From positions 1 through 33,437 of the forward strand of contig JAKIZM010000042.1 of the NCBI GenBank assembly GCA_022708025.1: 33,437 nt of DNA, read 5' to 3'. Of this stretch, positions 1 to 9,442 are shown one piece after another. Each line of letters opens with the position of its first letter. Within the stretch, counting starts at the first letter, position 1. A program made the position numbers and the translations under genes. Source of the DNA: Bacteroidota bacterium (GTDB lineage Bacteria > Bacteroidota > Ignavibacteria > Ignavibacteriales > Ignavibacteriaceae). The notes under the pieces were generated by a model that saw only the letters and a program-made list of their open reading frames with translations, had not been told where the DNA came from and did not search any database.

Positions 1-26
1 GGGAAATGATTTGTTTTTCATTTCCC
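1..26. terminator. Hairpin at window edge, possible terminator
   Basis: A perfect 9-bp inverted repeat (GGGAAATGA at 1-9 against TCATTTCCC at 18-26) with an 8-base loop. It lies about 100 bases beyond the stop of the minus-strand peptidase gene. Any minus-strand T-tract would fall outside the window, so terminator function is only a possibility. Confidence 0.35.
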
Positions 27-49
27 TATAAATTTTTGTTCTTGTTTTG

Positions 50-75
50 AGCCAGAGGCTCATTTGCCTATGGCT
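50..75. terminator. Hairpin downstream of the peptidase gene
   Basis: AGCCAGAGGC (50-59) pairs with GCCTATGGCT (66-75) with one mismatch and a 6-base loop. It sits 49 bases past the peptidase stop. There is no clean T-run directly after it on the minus strand, so it may be a transcript-end stabiliser or a repeat rather than a classical terminator. Confidence 0.3.
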
Positions 76-124
76 GAAACTTATTTATTTTTAATTACTT
101 AGCTCCTCCTCTGGTCATTTGATA

Positions 125-2044
125 CTACTTAGCCAATATCATTTTTCTTGACTGAGTAAATCCAGGTGCTGTCAATTGATAGATATAAACACCACTTGGC
201 AATGTAGAATTTGCAATGTATGATGTGGAATGACTACCGGCTTCATAATATCCATCAACGATTACATCAACTTCTCTTCCCAGCATATCAAATAATTTTA
301 TTGTGTGCCAACCGCTTACAGGAGTCTGCCAGCTGATTTTTGTACCCGGATTAAATGGATTCGGATAATTTTGTTCAAGTACAAATTTGTTTGGAATCAA
401 ATTAATATTTACAGTAACAACATCACTGTAACGATATTGACCATTGAAATCAATTTGCTTTAATCTGTACTGTAATGATTTAGCTGTCAATCCGGAGATA
501 TCATCTTCATAATTATAATATTGCGGATCAGTTGTTGTGCCCTTTCCTTCTTTAAATCCAAGCAGCAGCCATTCTCCTTCAATACCATCATCAACACTTC
601 TTCTGTAAATTTCAAATTGTTGATTATTTAATTCGGATGCAGTTGTCCATTCAAGTAAAATCTTATTTCCATTATTCAAAGCATTAAACGATGTCAGTTC
701 AACCGGAACATTGCCTTCATCAATAGTTAAAGCTTTGATACATAAATTTGCGGTGTGGGCGGGCCAGGGTGTATCCTCATAGTAATACATATCTTTCCAT
801 TGAGAACCATCCCAATAAAAGCTTTCATTCGGATTTGATGTTGAATTAACAATTGTTAAATAAGAATCTGTTACTAAAAGTACCGGAACTTCTGAAGTTC
901 TGTCAAACGGATGACCGCCTTTTGATAAATTCAGATAAACATAAAAATCATTTCCTGATGCCAAATATACTGCTGACGCAAGATCTACTGTATGGAAACC
1001 AGTAAATTGTTCAAACCCTGTTTGCGAAAATAATTCATTCTGAAGCTGACCATTCTGAAAAGTATCATATATCTTAATTGTGTAATTAACACTGTCAGCA
1101 GCGGTAAAAAAACTAACTGCAAAAAGATATTCATTTGAGGAAGCAGTAAAAGTATTAAATCCTTCACTGCAATCTGTTTTAGTTGCTCTCCAGCCGTGAT
1201 AATCGTGATAATAGATATGATCATATTTTAAAGGTTCAACATCTTTAAATGTTACAGCTCCCATCTCATCGTGTTTGCCGCAATACTTATCGTAATATGA
1301 TATCCAGAAATATCCGCCTAATCCCCAGGAAGTACCCCAACTGTTTTTGATTAGCCACGCACCGGGTAAAGGAGCCTGAGTTACTTTGTTATCATCCCAT
1401 CCGACAATTGCAACAGCATGATTTGGTTCAAGTGATGAAGTAGGCGGCTGATAGTGAATATAACCCTGCATAAATGCAGGATCATACGCCATACAGGTTC
1501 CCATCACTCCATATTGCATTACCATTTGTTTCAATGTGTTTATGTTGCTTAAATCCTGATTTGCATTTAACCAATAAATATCTCTTGGATAGTAATAATG
1601 ATAACTCGTTTTATATCTTTGAGGCGCAGTTGAATAAGACTGTCCGTCAATATCGCGCACAGCCCCCTCACCTCGAGTTAAATAAGCCGATGCTACTCTG
1701 TAGTCACCTCCTTCGTGAACAGTTAATCCGTTACCGGTCGGTGGAGTTAGATCTTCGTTAAAATATTGATTGAAACCGTTCCACCAATCAAGATGATATT
1801 CAGCTAAATTTGGCTCGCCTGTTTCACCATTATTTGCCCAGGCACCTGTTATTAACAAATTACCTTCCATTGCAGACATCGTACCGTGAGTCCAGCAAGT
1901 ACCGCCTAGCTGGTTTTTAACCGATGTTACATAATTGATACCTCCAACATTACGGAGATCAAAAGAAGCCGGTATTTGCGCTATGATACTAAAATTAAGT
2001 ATTACCAAAAGAGCAAATAAAAAATTGTATCGATTTATTTTCAT
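125..2044 (-). CDS. Secreted C1A (papain-like) cysteine peptidase with T9SS tail
   Basis: A 639-residue protein, probably an exported endopeptidase. It starts with a signal peptide (hydrophobic residues about 8-21, ending near AQ). The papain catalytic set is complete: Gln45 of the oxyanion hole, Cys50 in the motif GGTCWTHG, His209 in [10 protein letters not shown], and Asn234 in [10 protein letters not shown] lectin-like beta region follows (about 270-440). Next comes a fibronectin-like stretch (about 450-545), and then the T9SS C-terminal domain with NYPNPFNP near residue 560 and a terminal Ser-Gly-Val-Tyr motif. There is no obvious long propeptide before the catalytic domain, as in many bacterial C1A enzymes. 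The ATG is at 2044. The gene appears to be transcribed alone, with 416 bases between it and the upstream operon. Catalytic family and T9SS routing are well supported; the substrate is unknown. Confidence 0.9.
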   Translation of the reverse strand: MKINRYNFLFALLVILNFSIIAQIPASFDLRNVGGINYVTSVKNQLGGTCWTHGTMSAMEGNLLITGAWANNGETGEPNLAEYHLDWWNGFNQYFNEDLTPPTGNGLTVHEGGDYRVASAYLTRGEGAVRDIDGQSYSTAPQRYKTSYHYYYPRDIYWLNANQDLSNINTLKQMVMQYGVMGTCMAYDPAFMQGYIHYQPPTSSLEPNHAVAIVGWDDNKVTQAPLPGAWLIKNSWGTSWGLGGYFWISYYDKYCGKHDEMGAVTFKDVEPLKYDHIYYHDYHGWRATKTDCSEGFNTFTASSNEYLFAVSFFTAADSVNYTIKIYDTFQNGQLQNELFSQTGFEQFTGFHTVDLASAVYLASGNDFYVYLNLSKGGHPFDRTSEVPVLLVTDSYLTIVNSTSNPNESFYWDGSQWKDMYYYEDTPWPAHTANLCIKALTIDEGNVPVELTSFNALNNGNKILLEWTTASELNNQQFEIYRRSVDDGIEGEWLLLGFKEGKGTTTDPQYYNYEDDISGLTAKSLQYRLKQIDFNGQYRYSDVVTVNINLIPNKFVLEQNYPNPFNPGTKISWQTPVSGWHTIKLFDMLGREVDVIVDGYYEAGSHSTSYIANSTLPSGVYIYQLTAPGFTQSRKMILAK

Positions 2045-2460
2045 AGTAACCTCAGGGTTTAGTGAATTTATTTGGTTTGATTATTCAAAATATTTTTTAT
2101 GATTAAATAAACTGTCATTGATGTATAAACTGATGGATATTGCAAGGTAAGTTTTCCCTGGTGAAGAATTTTTGCTGCGGAAAAATTCAGACAAACTCAA
2201 ACTTGATTCTCTCCTGTTATTCGATTTCAAAATTTACTGTTTAAACTTATTCATTTCTGTTTAAAAATGCTTTATAAATCTGAAAAAAAATGAATGTCTA
2301 ATATTCGAAAGTGTAGTCCACCTCGAAGGTGGGCTACACTTCACTCTCATTTCACTATGGTTCAATTTTTTTTACGGAAGACGAAAGACGCTAGATGAAA
2401 GATGTAAATTCAAAAAATTAATTTTTAAGAAAAAATCGTTTTGGAATGAATTTTATCCCC
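2045..2460. other. Intergenic stretch, mostly featureless AT-rich DNA
   Basis: This 416-base gap separates the peptidase start from the end of the lptD operon. It contains the strong hairpin at 2309-2341, a purine-rich GACGAAAGACG-type stretch near 2378-2400, and presumably the peptidase promoter. I found no convincing -35/-10 pair and no ORF with coding character. Confidence 0.5.
2309..2341. repeat. 15-bp stem palindrome
   Basis: The arm AAGTGTAGTCCACCT (2309-2323) pairs with AGGTGGGCTACACTT (2327-2341) with a single G-T pair and a 3-base loop. It lies 120 bases past the end of the NYN gene. It could stop transcription of the lptD operon, but the minus strand after it lacks an immediate T-run. 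A dispersed palindromic repeat is equally likely. Confidence 0.55.
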
Positions 2461-2913
2461 CTAAACACCAAACAACTTTTTAAACTCATCATCATTTTTC
2501 ATTGAGTCTATTATTGTTTGTTCATCGTCTTGTGATTTGTTGTTCAGCTGCTTCGCAAAATCTTCGCTCGGGATTACTTTACACGAACATACTTTTGCAA
2601 ACTGGGTTAGATTGGAATCGGAAGTAATTACAGTAATTGTTCTTGGTGATTTAGATTTTTCAATTTGATTTTTAATCTTTTCATCGGCAGTAATATTTTC
2701 CGAATAGATTATTTTTATTCTGCCCGCATTAATCTTCGTAACTGCAAATCCATCCAGATGAAGAGTTACATTAGCTTTTTTATTCAGAAAATATCTTTGC
2801 AGCATTAAAGCAAGTTTTTCTCTTGAAGATTGTTTATCTTTTTTCTGGATTTTCATAAGTGCAGGAATTTTGCCGATCAGATTATTTCCGTCAATTATAT
2901 AATGCGTCATCAT
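2461..2913 (-). CDS. YacP-like NYN-domain nuclease
   Basis: A 150-residue soluble protein with the NYN/PIN-like signature YIIDGNNLIG at the N terminus (Asp8, Asn10 and Asn11). Further on, VITSDSNLTQFAK matches the second acidic-site region of the YacP group. That family contains ribosome-associated or mRNA-cleaving ribonucleases such as Bacillus Rae1; RNase activity here is inferred from family only. The ATG at 2913 overlaps the TAA stop of lptD by one base (TAATG), so translational coupling is likely. A second ATG follows immediately at 2910. It is the last gene of the envelope operon. Confidence 0.75.
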   Translation of the reverse strand: MMTHYIIDGNNLIGKIPALMKIQKKDKQSSREKLALMLQRYFLNKKANVTLHLDGFAVTKINAGRIKIIYSENITADEKIKNQIEKSKSPRTITVITSDSNLTQFAKVCSCKVIPSEDFAKQLNNKSQDDEQTIIDSMKNDDEFKKLFGV

Positions 2914-5468
2914 TATCTTCCTTCAAAGAACTGATCGCGCTTGGTTACTTTCAGATCCTGAAGCTGAGGCGCTTTAACTCTTATCTCAAAATTATATCCG
3001 CGGAAAGTTCCGATCGGATTCCAGGTAAAGTTCATAACCCAGCAATGAAGATCACGCGAGATTCTTATTTGCGGAGCTGAAAATTCCTGCCTGGTTAAAT
3101 CATAACTACTTGCAACTGAAAATTTCCACTTTGGTGTAAGATTAAAATTTAAACTGCCGCTTATATTAGAATTTTTATTTATTCTTGTTGGTAATGCCCG
3201 TGATTCATTGTAATTGTAATTAAGTGAAAGATCCCACGGAATAGAGAAATCGGCTTCTTTATCGTTGTACAATCCCTGATAAATACTTCGTTCGGAAGCC
3301 TGTAAATATTGATCCTGCTGAAGTGTTGTACGAGAATCAGTTTCGGTAGATTTAATTCTATCACCAGAAATTGAGAACGACATCGAAAAACTTAAGTCTG
3401 TTAATCTTAATATTCCTTTGCCCTGACTGATTAAATATTTATTTATCCGCCCTTTTTCATCATAATCATAAGGAGAAAAGGAAGTAGAAGCCTGCATAGT
3501 AAATATATCGCTTATCTGCGTCTGGTATTGTAAATTCAAATTGGAAAATTTGTATTCCTTAGCAGCAAAATTATAATTGATATTAGCCCTTATATCCAGC
3601 AGCTTAATTTTACTGGCTTTAGATGTTGTATCTGTCGGATCAACGGCTGTTTTCATTTCAAAAACATTACCGACAGAAAAGCTTATACTTTGCTGCTCCT
3701 GGTTGGATGGTTTGCCGAATATTTCACGTTCAAATTTGTTGTATTCAACTCTTCTGCCAGATGAGTCAATATAAGAATCATAATATCCCCAGAAAGGGGT
3801 TGAGAAATCCGGCGAGTAGTTATAACTGATAGATGGTGTAACAACGTGCCTGATTGCATCAATACCAAGTGATCTTACATTAAACATTCCATAAAATTTT
3901 GTTGATGCAGTTACACCCATCGAAAAAGTTCTTACCATATTGATTTCGTGCAGATCGTCAGTTTTAATATAATATTTACCTGAATCATTAATTGCAGTTG
4001 ATCTTTCAATGCGTTTATTATACCAGCTTTCATTATATCTGAAGTTAGGTGAAATACTAAAGTAACCGATTTTTGGTGATAAAGATGCACTGATGTTATG
4101 TTGTATTCCGCCTCTTATATTAAGATGACCAGCAATTTTATCTCTTTTATTCTGAAACTGACCCGAATAATTAAAACCAAAAGTCTCATACCAGTTCTGT
4201 CCACCGGTACCCTTTCTGAACGGATAAGTTTGTGCCAGCGAAAAAGTAAGATTAGGCAGAATTTCGGAGATGTTGTTATTTTCAAAGTTTTGTGTTCTTG
4301 AATAACTAATTGACATACTGTTTCCGGATTCTTCCCATTGCTTGAAGTAAGTTGCATCTGAGTAAGCATCATTTCTAAGAAGCTCATTAAAATTATTTAT
4401 GTTGCGCTGTATTCTATTGCCGGATAAAAATTCAAGTTTGGCATCAATTCTCGATGTAGGTGTAATTGTTTGATTATGATTCAACCTCAAACGCCATTCT
4501 ATTTCTTTTAATCGGTTTGCATCAGTTTCTTCACCTTTGATATACTTACCGTAACTTGCTTCTACATTACCTGAATAATTATATCTTTTTGTATAACGAA
4601 ATCTTGAATCAAGTTTGTAGCTTCCGCGTGTGTAATAATTAGCAGTAAGATTTAAATCCATATAATCGTTGATTGCCCAAAAGTATCCGAACTTTGAAAA
4701 ATAAGTTCCATATGTAGCATCTGAACCAAATGTTGGGGGAATAATTCCGGATCTTCTTCCTGATTCAATCGGAAATACAGCAAACGGCAATGGTATCGGT
4801 AAAGGCACTCCGCCAAAATTTATAAATATCCATTCGGCAATTAATTGTTCTTTATGAATCACCTTCATTTTACTTGCAGTAAAATAATAGTGCGGGCATT
4901 CGGGGTCATCGCAGGTAGTAAAAATTCCATCTTCGATAAAATAAGTTTCCTTATCTACCTTTTTTATTTTCGTTCCGGTATATTTTGATCCATCCTGTTC
5001 TGTTTTTGCTAATGAAATAATTCCCTGTCCGGTTTTGAAATTATACTTCATCGTTTGCCCTTCATAAACTTCAGCACCTTCTTTAAGAACAGGAGTTCCG
5101 TCAAGTTTTCCTTCAAGTGTATCTGATGGAACACCTTCGGCAACTATATTGCTGGTGTTAAAATCTATGAAGATGTTTTCGCTTTTTATTTCTGTAATTT
5201 TATAATTAATACTGCTCTGCCCGTATATATTCATTTTTTTTTCTTTAACAAAAAATATCAATGAATCTTTTGAAGCAGCAAATACAGTAGTATCAACATC
5301 ATAAGTTTTTCCGCTGTGTTTTGGAATTGATACTGTATCAGTTAAAGCCAATGTAGAATCAGAAAAGATTATTAACGAATCAGTTTGCTGAGAAAAAGAT
5401 ATCCCCTGCAAAAGAAATGATGCGAGAAAAAACCATAAGTAAAACCTGTAATTTCTTTTAATCAACAT
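2913..5468 (-). CDS. lptD: LptD-like LPS assembly outer-membrane protein
   Basis: An 851-residue protein that should form the outer-membrane translocon inserting lipopolysaccharide into the outer leaflet. It has a signal peptide (hydrophobic residues 9-26). An OstA/LptA-like jellyroll region follows (about 65-240), where the text SENIFIDFNTSNIVAEG is typical. A long C-terminal region of alternating aromatic and polar residues (about 250-851) is consistent with a 26-strand barrel. The boundary motif with VPLPIPLPFAVFP and SGRRSGIIPP is characteristic of Bacteroidota LptD. Two cysteines, Cys186 and Cys191, lie in the short motif TTCDDPECPHY. Whether they form a disulfide like that of the E. coli protein is unknown. 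It starts 29 bases after the ROK gene and is coupled to the NYN gene. Confidence 0.85.
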   Translation of the reverse strand: MLIKRNYRFYLWFFLASFLLQGISFSQQTDSLIIFSDSTLALTDTVSIPKHSGKTYDVDTTVFAASKDSLIFFVKEKKMNIYGQSSINYKITEIKSENIFIDFNTSNIVAEGVPSDTLEGKLDGTPVLKEGAEVYEGQTMKYNFKTGQGIISLAKTEQDGSKYTGTKIKKVDKETYFIEDGIFTTCDDPECPHYYFTASKMKVIHKEQLIAEWIFINFGGVPLPIPLPFAVFPIESGRRSGIIPPTFGSDATYGTYFSKFGYFWAINDYMDLNLTANYYTRGSYKLDSRFRYTKRYNYSGNVEASYGKYIKGEETDANRLKEIEWRLRLNHNQTITPTSRIDAKLEFLSGNRIQRNINNFNELLRNDAYSDATYFKQWEESGNSMSISYSRTQNFENNNISEILPNLTFSLAQTYPFRKGTGGQNWYETFGFNYSGQFQNKRDKIAGHLNIRGGIQHNISASLSPKIGYFSISPNFRYNESWYNKRIERSTAINDSGKYYIKTDDLHEINMVRTFSMGVTASTKFYGMFNVRSLGIDAIRHVVTPSISYNYSPDFSTPFWGYYDSYIDSSGRRVEYNKFEREIFGKPSNQEQQSISFSVGNVFEMKTAVDPTDTTSKASKIKLLDIRANINYNFAAKEYKFSNLNLQYQTQISDIFTMQASTSFSPYDYDEKGRINKYLISQGKGILRLTDLSFSMSFSISGDRIKSTETDSRTTLQQDQYLQASERSIYQGLYNDKEADFSIPWDLSLNYNYNESRALPTRINKNSNISGSLNFNLTPKWKFSVASSYDLTRQEFSAPQIRISRDLHCWVMNFTWNPIGTFRGYNFEIRVKAPQLQDLKVTKRDQFFEGR

Positions 5469-5497
5469 CTGAAAATCATAAATAAATCTTTGTTCAG

Positions 5498-6460
5498 TTA
5501 GTTGTTATAAAATACCAATGAAGATGCACCTTTTATTCCGGCTTCATTTTTTAGTTTTGCAGGTATAACCAAAACCCTTTGTCGTAAAGGCAGCAGCACT
5601 CTGGCAGCAATGGTTTTTCTTATTGAATCAAACAGGGGCTTGCCAAAACCTGCAACACCTCCGCCAATTATGAATGTACTGATATCCAGCAGATTACTTA
5701 AAGATGCCATTGCAGCACCAAGTTGTTTACCCATTCTTTCGATTACAAATTTTGCGTATGCATCTTTTTTTTCAGCCGCAAGCTGGATTATTTTGGGAGA
5801 AACTTTTGATAAATCATTTTCAATCAGTTCCCATATTTTCGAATCAGGATGATCCGGCAGTTCACCTCTTACAATTTCTCTTAAATAAGAATTTCCGACA
5901 TAAGCTTCAATGCAGCCTGTTGATCCGCAATTACATTTTGGTCCGTTGATATCAATAGAAATATGCCCGATTTCTCCTGCGGCACCATACTCACCACGGA
6001 ATATTTTCTTATTAAAAACAATTCCTCCGCCAACACCAGTACCAAGTGTAACCATAACAAATGAATCAAATTTTTTACCTGCACCAAATATAAGCTCACC
6101 AATTGCGGCGGCATTAGCATCGTTTTCAATGTGTATTTTATATCCATATCTGTTTTTAAGAATTGGTCCGAGTTTAACATTTTTCCAGCCCGGAAGATTG
6201 GGAGCATTTTCTACAATACCTTTTTTAATTTGAACAACTCCCGGACAGCCTACACCAATTCCCTGTATCTTCAGTTTGTTTTTTTCAAGAATCTCATCAA
6301 TGCCTTTACATATATTTGAAATAACTTTTTTAGGTCCGCCTTCTGCTTGTGTTTTTACTGAAAGACTTTTAATTAATTTTCCGCTATCAGATACAATACC
6401 TATTTTGATATTGGTACCTCCGATATCAACACCTAAAGCATATTTTTCAGATTTGGTCAT
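5498..6460 (-). CDS. ROK-family sugar kinase (glucokinase-like)
   Basis: A 320-residue cytoplasmic kinase. The phosphate-binding motif DIGGTNIKIG is at residues 12-21, the catalytic aspartate is Asp114 in ENDANAAAIGE, and the second phosphate motif is TLGTGVGGGIV. The ROK zinc site is intact, with His166 and the cysteines Cys176, Cys178 and Cys183 in the motif CNCGSTGC. No helix-turn-helix precedes the kinase domain, so this is an enzyme and not a NagC-type repressor. Glucose is the commonest substrate of this type, but N-acetyl sugars are possible. It lies 17 bases after the LEA14-like gene and 29 bases before lptD, in one operon. Confidence 0.85.
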   Translation of the reverse strand: MTKSEKYALGVDIGGTNIKIGIVSDSGKLIKSLSVKTQAEGGPKKVISNICKGIDEILEKNKLKIQGIGVGCPGVVQIKKGIVENAPNLPGWKNVKLGPILKNRYGYKIHIENDANAAAIGELIFGAGKKFDSFVMVTLGTGVGGGIVFNKKIFRGEYGAAGEIGHISIDINGPKCNCGSTGCIEAYVGNSYLREIVRGELPDHPDSKIWELIENDLSKVSPKIIQLAAEKKDAYAKFVIERMGKQLGAAMASLSNLLDISTFIIGGGVAGFGKPLFDSIRKTIAARVLLPLRQRVLVIPAKLKNEAGIKGASSLVFYNN

Positions 6461-6477
6461 TGATGTATTCTCTGAGA

Positions 6478-7083
6478 TTATTTTGAAAATTGGGTATCAA
6501 CTAATTTTAATTCCCCGGGATAAGTAATATTTCCGAAAGGAGAACTTACTGTTGGTGTAGCAAAAAGCGTTATCTTTGAAGATGAACCTTGTACGCCGCC
6601 CAAGGCAAGTGCAAGATTTATTATGCTTTCATATCCGCGGTCTTCAAAAAATTTAACGAGATCTAAATTAATTCTGAGAGGAATTGTTGTAACATTACCG
6701 GTACCGGGCACAGTAACCGGCTGATCAAGTTCGCCGGAAACTGTTTCTTTATCATCAAGGAACAATCTCCATTTGAAGTTCTGCAATGTTGCATCAGATT
6801 TTTGATAACCGCCGGTTCCGTCATTCGGATTTTTTGCTTCAACATTAAGAACAAAAGATGCAGGCAGTGAACCTTTTGCAAAAGCTGCCGAAAGATTTAT
6901 CAGGTCTAATGGATTAAAATCACTTAGTTTTGATTTGCCGGAAATTGAAATCCCGTTTATTTTAAATCCATCTACCTGCCCAACTTTAAATTGCAAACGC
7001 GATAAATTAGTTAATGTCTGATAAACACTGCATCCGCCGATTACCAAAGCAAGTATAATCACAACAGAAAAATATTTTTTCAT
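6478..7083 (-). CDS. LEA14-like (LEA type 2) lipoprotein
   Basis: A 201-residue protein with a lipoprotein signal: a basic start, a hydrophobic stretch, then VIGGC with Cys18 as the probable lipidated residue. The rest resembles the LEA type 2/WHy fold: a beta-sandwich with LNVEAKNPND in the first half and a VTVPGTGNVTTIPLRINLD segment in the second. The family has no assigned enzymatic activity. It is probably anchored in the periplasm or outer membrane, which fits the envelope operon. Its ATG is one base after the stop of the oxidoreductase gene. Confidence 0.65.
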   Translation of the reverse strand: MKKYFSVVIILALVIGGCSVYQTLTNLSRLQFKVGQVDGFKINGISISGKSKLSDFNPLDLINLSAAFAKGSLPASFVLNVEAKNPNDGTGGYQKSDATLQNFKWRLFLDDKETVSGELDQPVTVPGTGNVTTIPLRINLDLVKFFEDRGYESIINLALALGGVQGSSSKITLFATPTVSSPFGNITYPGELKLVDTQFSK

Positions 7084-7084
7084 T

Positions 7085-8074
7085 TCAGATTCCTTTTGAT
7101 TGTTCTATTTTTTGAATTATAGTTTCTGCAACTTTAAGCGCTCGTAAACCGTCTTCGCCGGTAACAATAATTTTTTTATCATTAAGTACGGCATCAACAA
7201 AAAGCTGAAGCTCATAATTAAGTGCATTTACTTCTTTTATTTCGGGCTGTTCATAGATCAGTCTTTTCTTTTTATTACCGACACCAATTTCACCAAATGA
7301 AATGGATGTTGGTAAAGCAGGCTGATCAACCGGAAGTAAACGATATATTTCTGATGCACCGGTTACAAAATCCAGAGAAATATAATGATCTTTCTGAAAG
7401 ATACGCATCTTGCGCATTTTCTTCTGAGATATCCTGCTGGCGGTAACATTTGCAACCGCACCGTTTTCAAATTGTATTCTTGCATTTGCAATATCAATAT
7501 GATCCGATACTACTGCAACACCGTTTGCATCTATCTGCTTTACTTCACTTTTTATAAAACTTAAAATGATATCAATATCATGGATCATTAAATCCAGCAC
7601 AACCGCTACATCCGTTCCCCTCGGATTAAATTGTGAAAGTCTGTCCGACTGAATAAACATCGGATCAGATATAAAAGACTCAAGAGAAAGTAATCCGGGA
7701 TTAAATCTTTCGATATGCCCGATCTGGAATTTCAGATTTTTTTCTTTAGCGACCTTAACTAATTCTTCTCCCTGTTCTATTGTTGCAGTAATTGGTTTTT
7801 CAACAAATACATGAATATTCTTTTTAAAACATTTTTTTGCAACCTCGTAGTGTGCACTGGTAGTTGCTGCTATTGAAACTGCATTAACTTTTTCAAGTAA
7901 TTCATCAATCGAAGCAAATGCTGCAGTATTAAACTCATCAGCAATTGTTTTAGCCTGAACAGTATTTAAATCAAACACACCAACGAGATTACAATTGGAA
8001 ATTTGCGTAAACATTTTTGCGTGCAGTTTACCAAGATGACCAACTCCGATTACACCAACATTAAGTTTTTCCAT
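7085..8074 (-). CDS. Gfo/Idh/MocA-family NAD(P)-dependent oxidoreductase
   Basis: A 329-residue cytoplasmic dehydrogenase. The Rossmann motif is GVGHLG at residues 10-15. The family motif EKP at 92-94 contributes the lysine that contacts nicotinamide and substrate. The catalytic-domain stretch MIHDIDI follows in the middle. Family members oxidise or reduce sugars and sugar nucleotides. Its place between a T9SS plug gene and an LPS-assembly gene suggests a nucleotide-sugar substrate for envelope glycans, which is inference. The gap to the upstream plug gene is 5 bases and to the downstream gene 1 base. Confidence 0.85.
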   Translation of the reverse strand: MEKLNVGVIGVGHLGKLHAKMFTQISNCNLVGVFDLNTVQAKTIADEFNTAAFASIDELLEKVNAVSIAATTSAHYEVAKKCFKKNIHVFVEKPITATIEQGEELVKVAKEKNLKFQIGHIERFNPGLLSLESFISDPMFIQSDRLSQFNPRGTDVAVVLDLMIHDIDIILSFIKSEVKQIDANGVAVVSDHIDIANARIQFENGAVANVTASRISQKKMRKMRIFQKDHYISLDFVTGASEIYRLLPVDQPALPTSISFGEIGVGNKKKRLIYEQPEIKEVNALNYELQLFVDAVLNDKKIIVTGEDGLRALKVAETIIQKIEQSKGI

Positions 8075-8079
8075 AAGAT

Positions 8080-9300
8080 TTATTTTGTTTGAATTAATGT
8101 ATAACCGATTATTTTATCGTAACCGCCGTATTCAGGATCACGGTACCAGAGAAAAATATTAAGATCATCAGTTGTCTGCCAATCGTTGCCTTCAAGAATT
8201 ATCCAATCCTGATTAGCAACATTCCTATAATCACCATTAACAACAACGTACTGATAATCGTAAATACCGCGCTTCAGTTCAATAGTTTTTTCAAAATGAT
8301 CGCCATTAAATTTCATTTTATTTTCATCGGTTAGCTTCCAGTCATTAAAAGCCCCGACAAGGTAAACATCGCCATAAACTTCCTGCGGCGGTTTAATCTG
8401 AAAAAGAACATTCATATAAGTAGAGTACATATCATTTGCCGGCTTAAGAATAAAACTGCCATTATTATCAATACCTGACTTTAATAAAAATCTGCTGTAT
8501 TCCATACCATCAAACTTAGCTTTAACATTTTTTGAATTGAAAATATTAATATCCATCAGATTAACCTGTCTGTATTCATTTCCTGGTCTGACATCTTTTG
8601 CAATAAATTTTATCTTCGATCCTCCATCCCATTCAAATACTCTGTTATGAGCAGTTGAAGTTCTCTGAACAATTATTGGATTATATAAAAGATGATTAAC
8701 TATAATTTCAACTTCATCGATAAAGAAAGGAAAAAAATCATCATTTGGCTGTGCTTCGGTATTAACCCAGTAAGTATGACCAAGCGGCGGCGGATAATAT
8801 GTTTTATCATCAAGTGTTTCTTTTATTGCTTTTGACTGAAGCTCAACTTGATTTTTAACTACAAAAAATTTTCCTTCTGCAAAAACAATTGATGAATCCT
8901 GCGAGTCAACAACATAAAATCTCCATTTACCTGAAAACGGAAAACTGACAAATCCATTTTTATCAGGAAAGAAATTGCGATAATGATATTTTGCTTCTTC
9001 AACTGTTGTAGGCAAGGTTATATATTCCAATGTATAGGCTGTATTCTGCCCCTGATTCAGTAAAAAAATGTTATCGGTGGGTTTCCAGTTTCTGTCACAA
9101 AATCTAAACAGGATATTGATGTTTGGCGGATAATCGGATTTAGCATCGAATTCGATAACAAGTTTGTCACCCGGTTTACTTAAAACCGGAATAAGATCCG
9201 GGTCACCCTGTTTATAAGTTTTCAGGCTTTTAATTACAACTTCCTGCGGAAAGCTGCAGGTAAAAGACAGTACGAGAAATAAAACAAATATTTTTTTCAC
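8080..9300 (-). CDS. T9SS plug-type protein (DUF5103)
   Basis: A 406-residue secreted protein with a signal peptide (about 1-18). It matches the general pattern of the DUF5103 family, now linked to the plug that closes the SprA translocon of the type IX system. The N-terminal beta domain includes the stretch around ILFRFCDRNWKPTDN, near residues 60-80. The middle region has the KYHYRNFFP and SGKWRFYVVD motifs. The C-terminal beta-sandwich carries VYLVGAFNDWKL and GIYDYQYVV, similar to a carbohydrate-binding-like fold. It starts with GTG at 9300; no better in-frame ATG precedes it and the Shine-Dalgarno is weak. The terminator at 9383-9414 separates it from pntB, so it is probably the first gene of the envelope operon. 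The plug role is by family similarity. Confidence 0.75.
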   Translation of the reverse strand: MKKIFVLFLVLSFTCSFPQEVVIKSLKTYKQGDPDLIPVLSKPGDKLVIEFDAKSDYPPNINILFRFCDRNWKPTDNIFLLNQGQNTAYTLEYITLPTTVEEAKYHYRNFFPDKNGFVSFPFSGKWRFYVVDSQDSSIVFAEGKFFVVKNQVELQSKAIKETLDDKTYYPPPLGHTYWVNTEAQPNDDFFPFFIDEVEIIVNHLLYNPIIVQRTSTAHNRVFEWDGGSKIKFIAKDVRPGNEYRQVNLMDINIFNSKNVKAKFDGMEYSRFLLKSGIDNNGSFILKPANDMYSTYMNVLFQIKPPQEVYGDVYLVGAFNDWKLTDENKMKFNGDHFEKTIELKRGIYDYQYVVVNGDYRNVANQDWIILEGNDWQTTDDLNIFLWYRDPEYGGYDKIIGYTLIQTK

Positions 9301-9382
9301 GATATGCCTGTATCAAATAGTTAAAATTGTTTTTACAAATATAATTCTAAGAAATGAGCTTAAACAGTGCTAATAGTGGAAA

Positions 9383-9414
9383 TAAAAATCCCCAATAAAA
9401 AATACTTATTGGGG
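9383..9414 (-). terminator. Intrinsic terminator of the pnt operon
   Basis: On the minus strand a 9-bp stem (CCCCAATAA with TTATTGGGG, 9390-9414) with a 7-base loop is followed directly by ATTTTTATTT. It begins about 29 bases after the pntB stop. Structure and position are those of a classical rho-independent terminator. Confidence 0.8.
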
Positions 9415-9442
9415 AAATCATAAAAATTATATGGAATTATGA

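Noticed and set aside
5881..6233. Overlapping ORFs on both strands inside the ROK gene
   Set aside because: They lack start signals and family resemblance and are explained by the AT-rich coding frame of the ROK kinase.
5498..6460. ROK transcriptional repressor
   Set aside because: No N-terminal helix-turn-helix; the protein starts directly with the DIGGT phosphate-binding motif and has kinase length.
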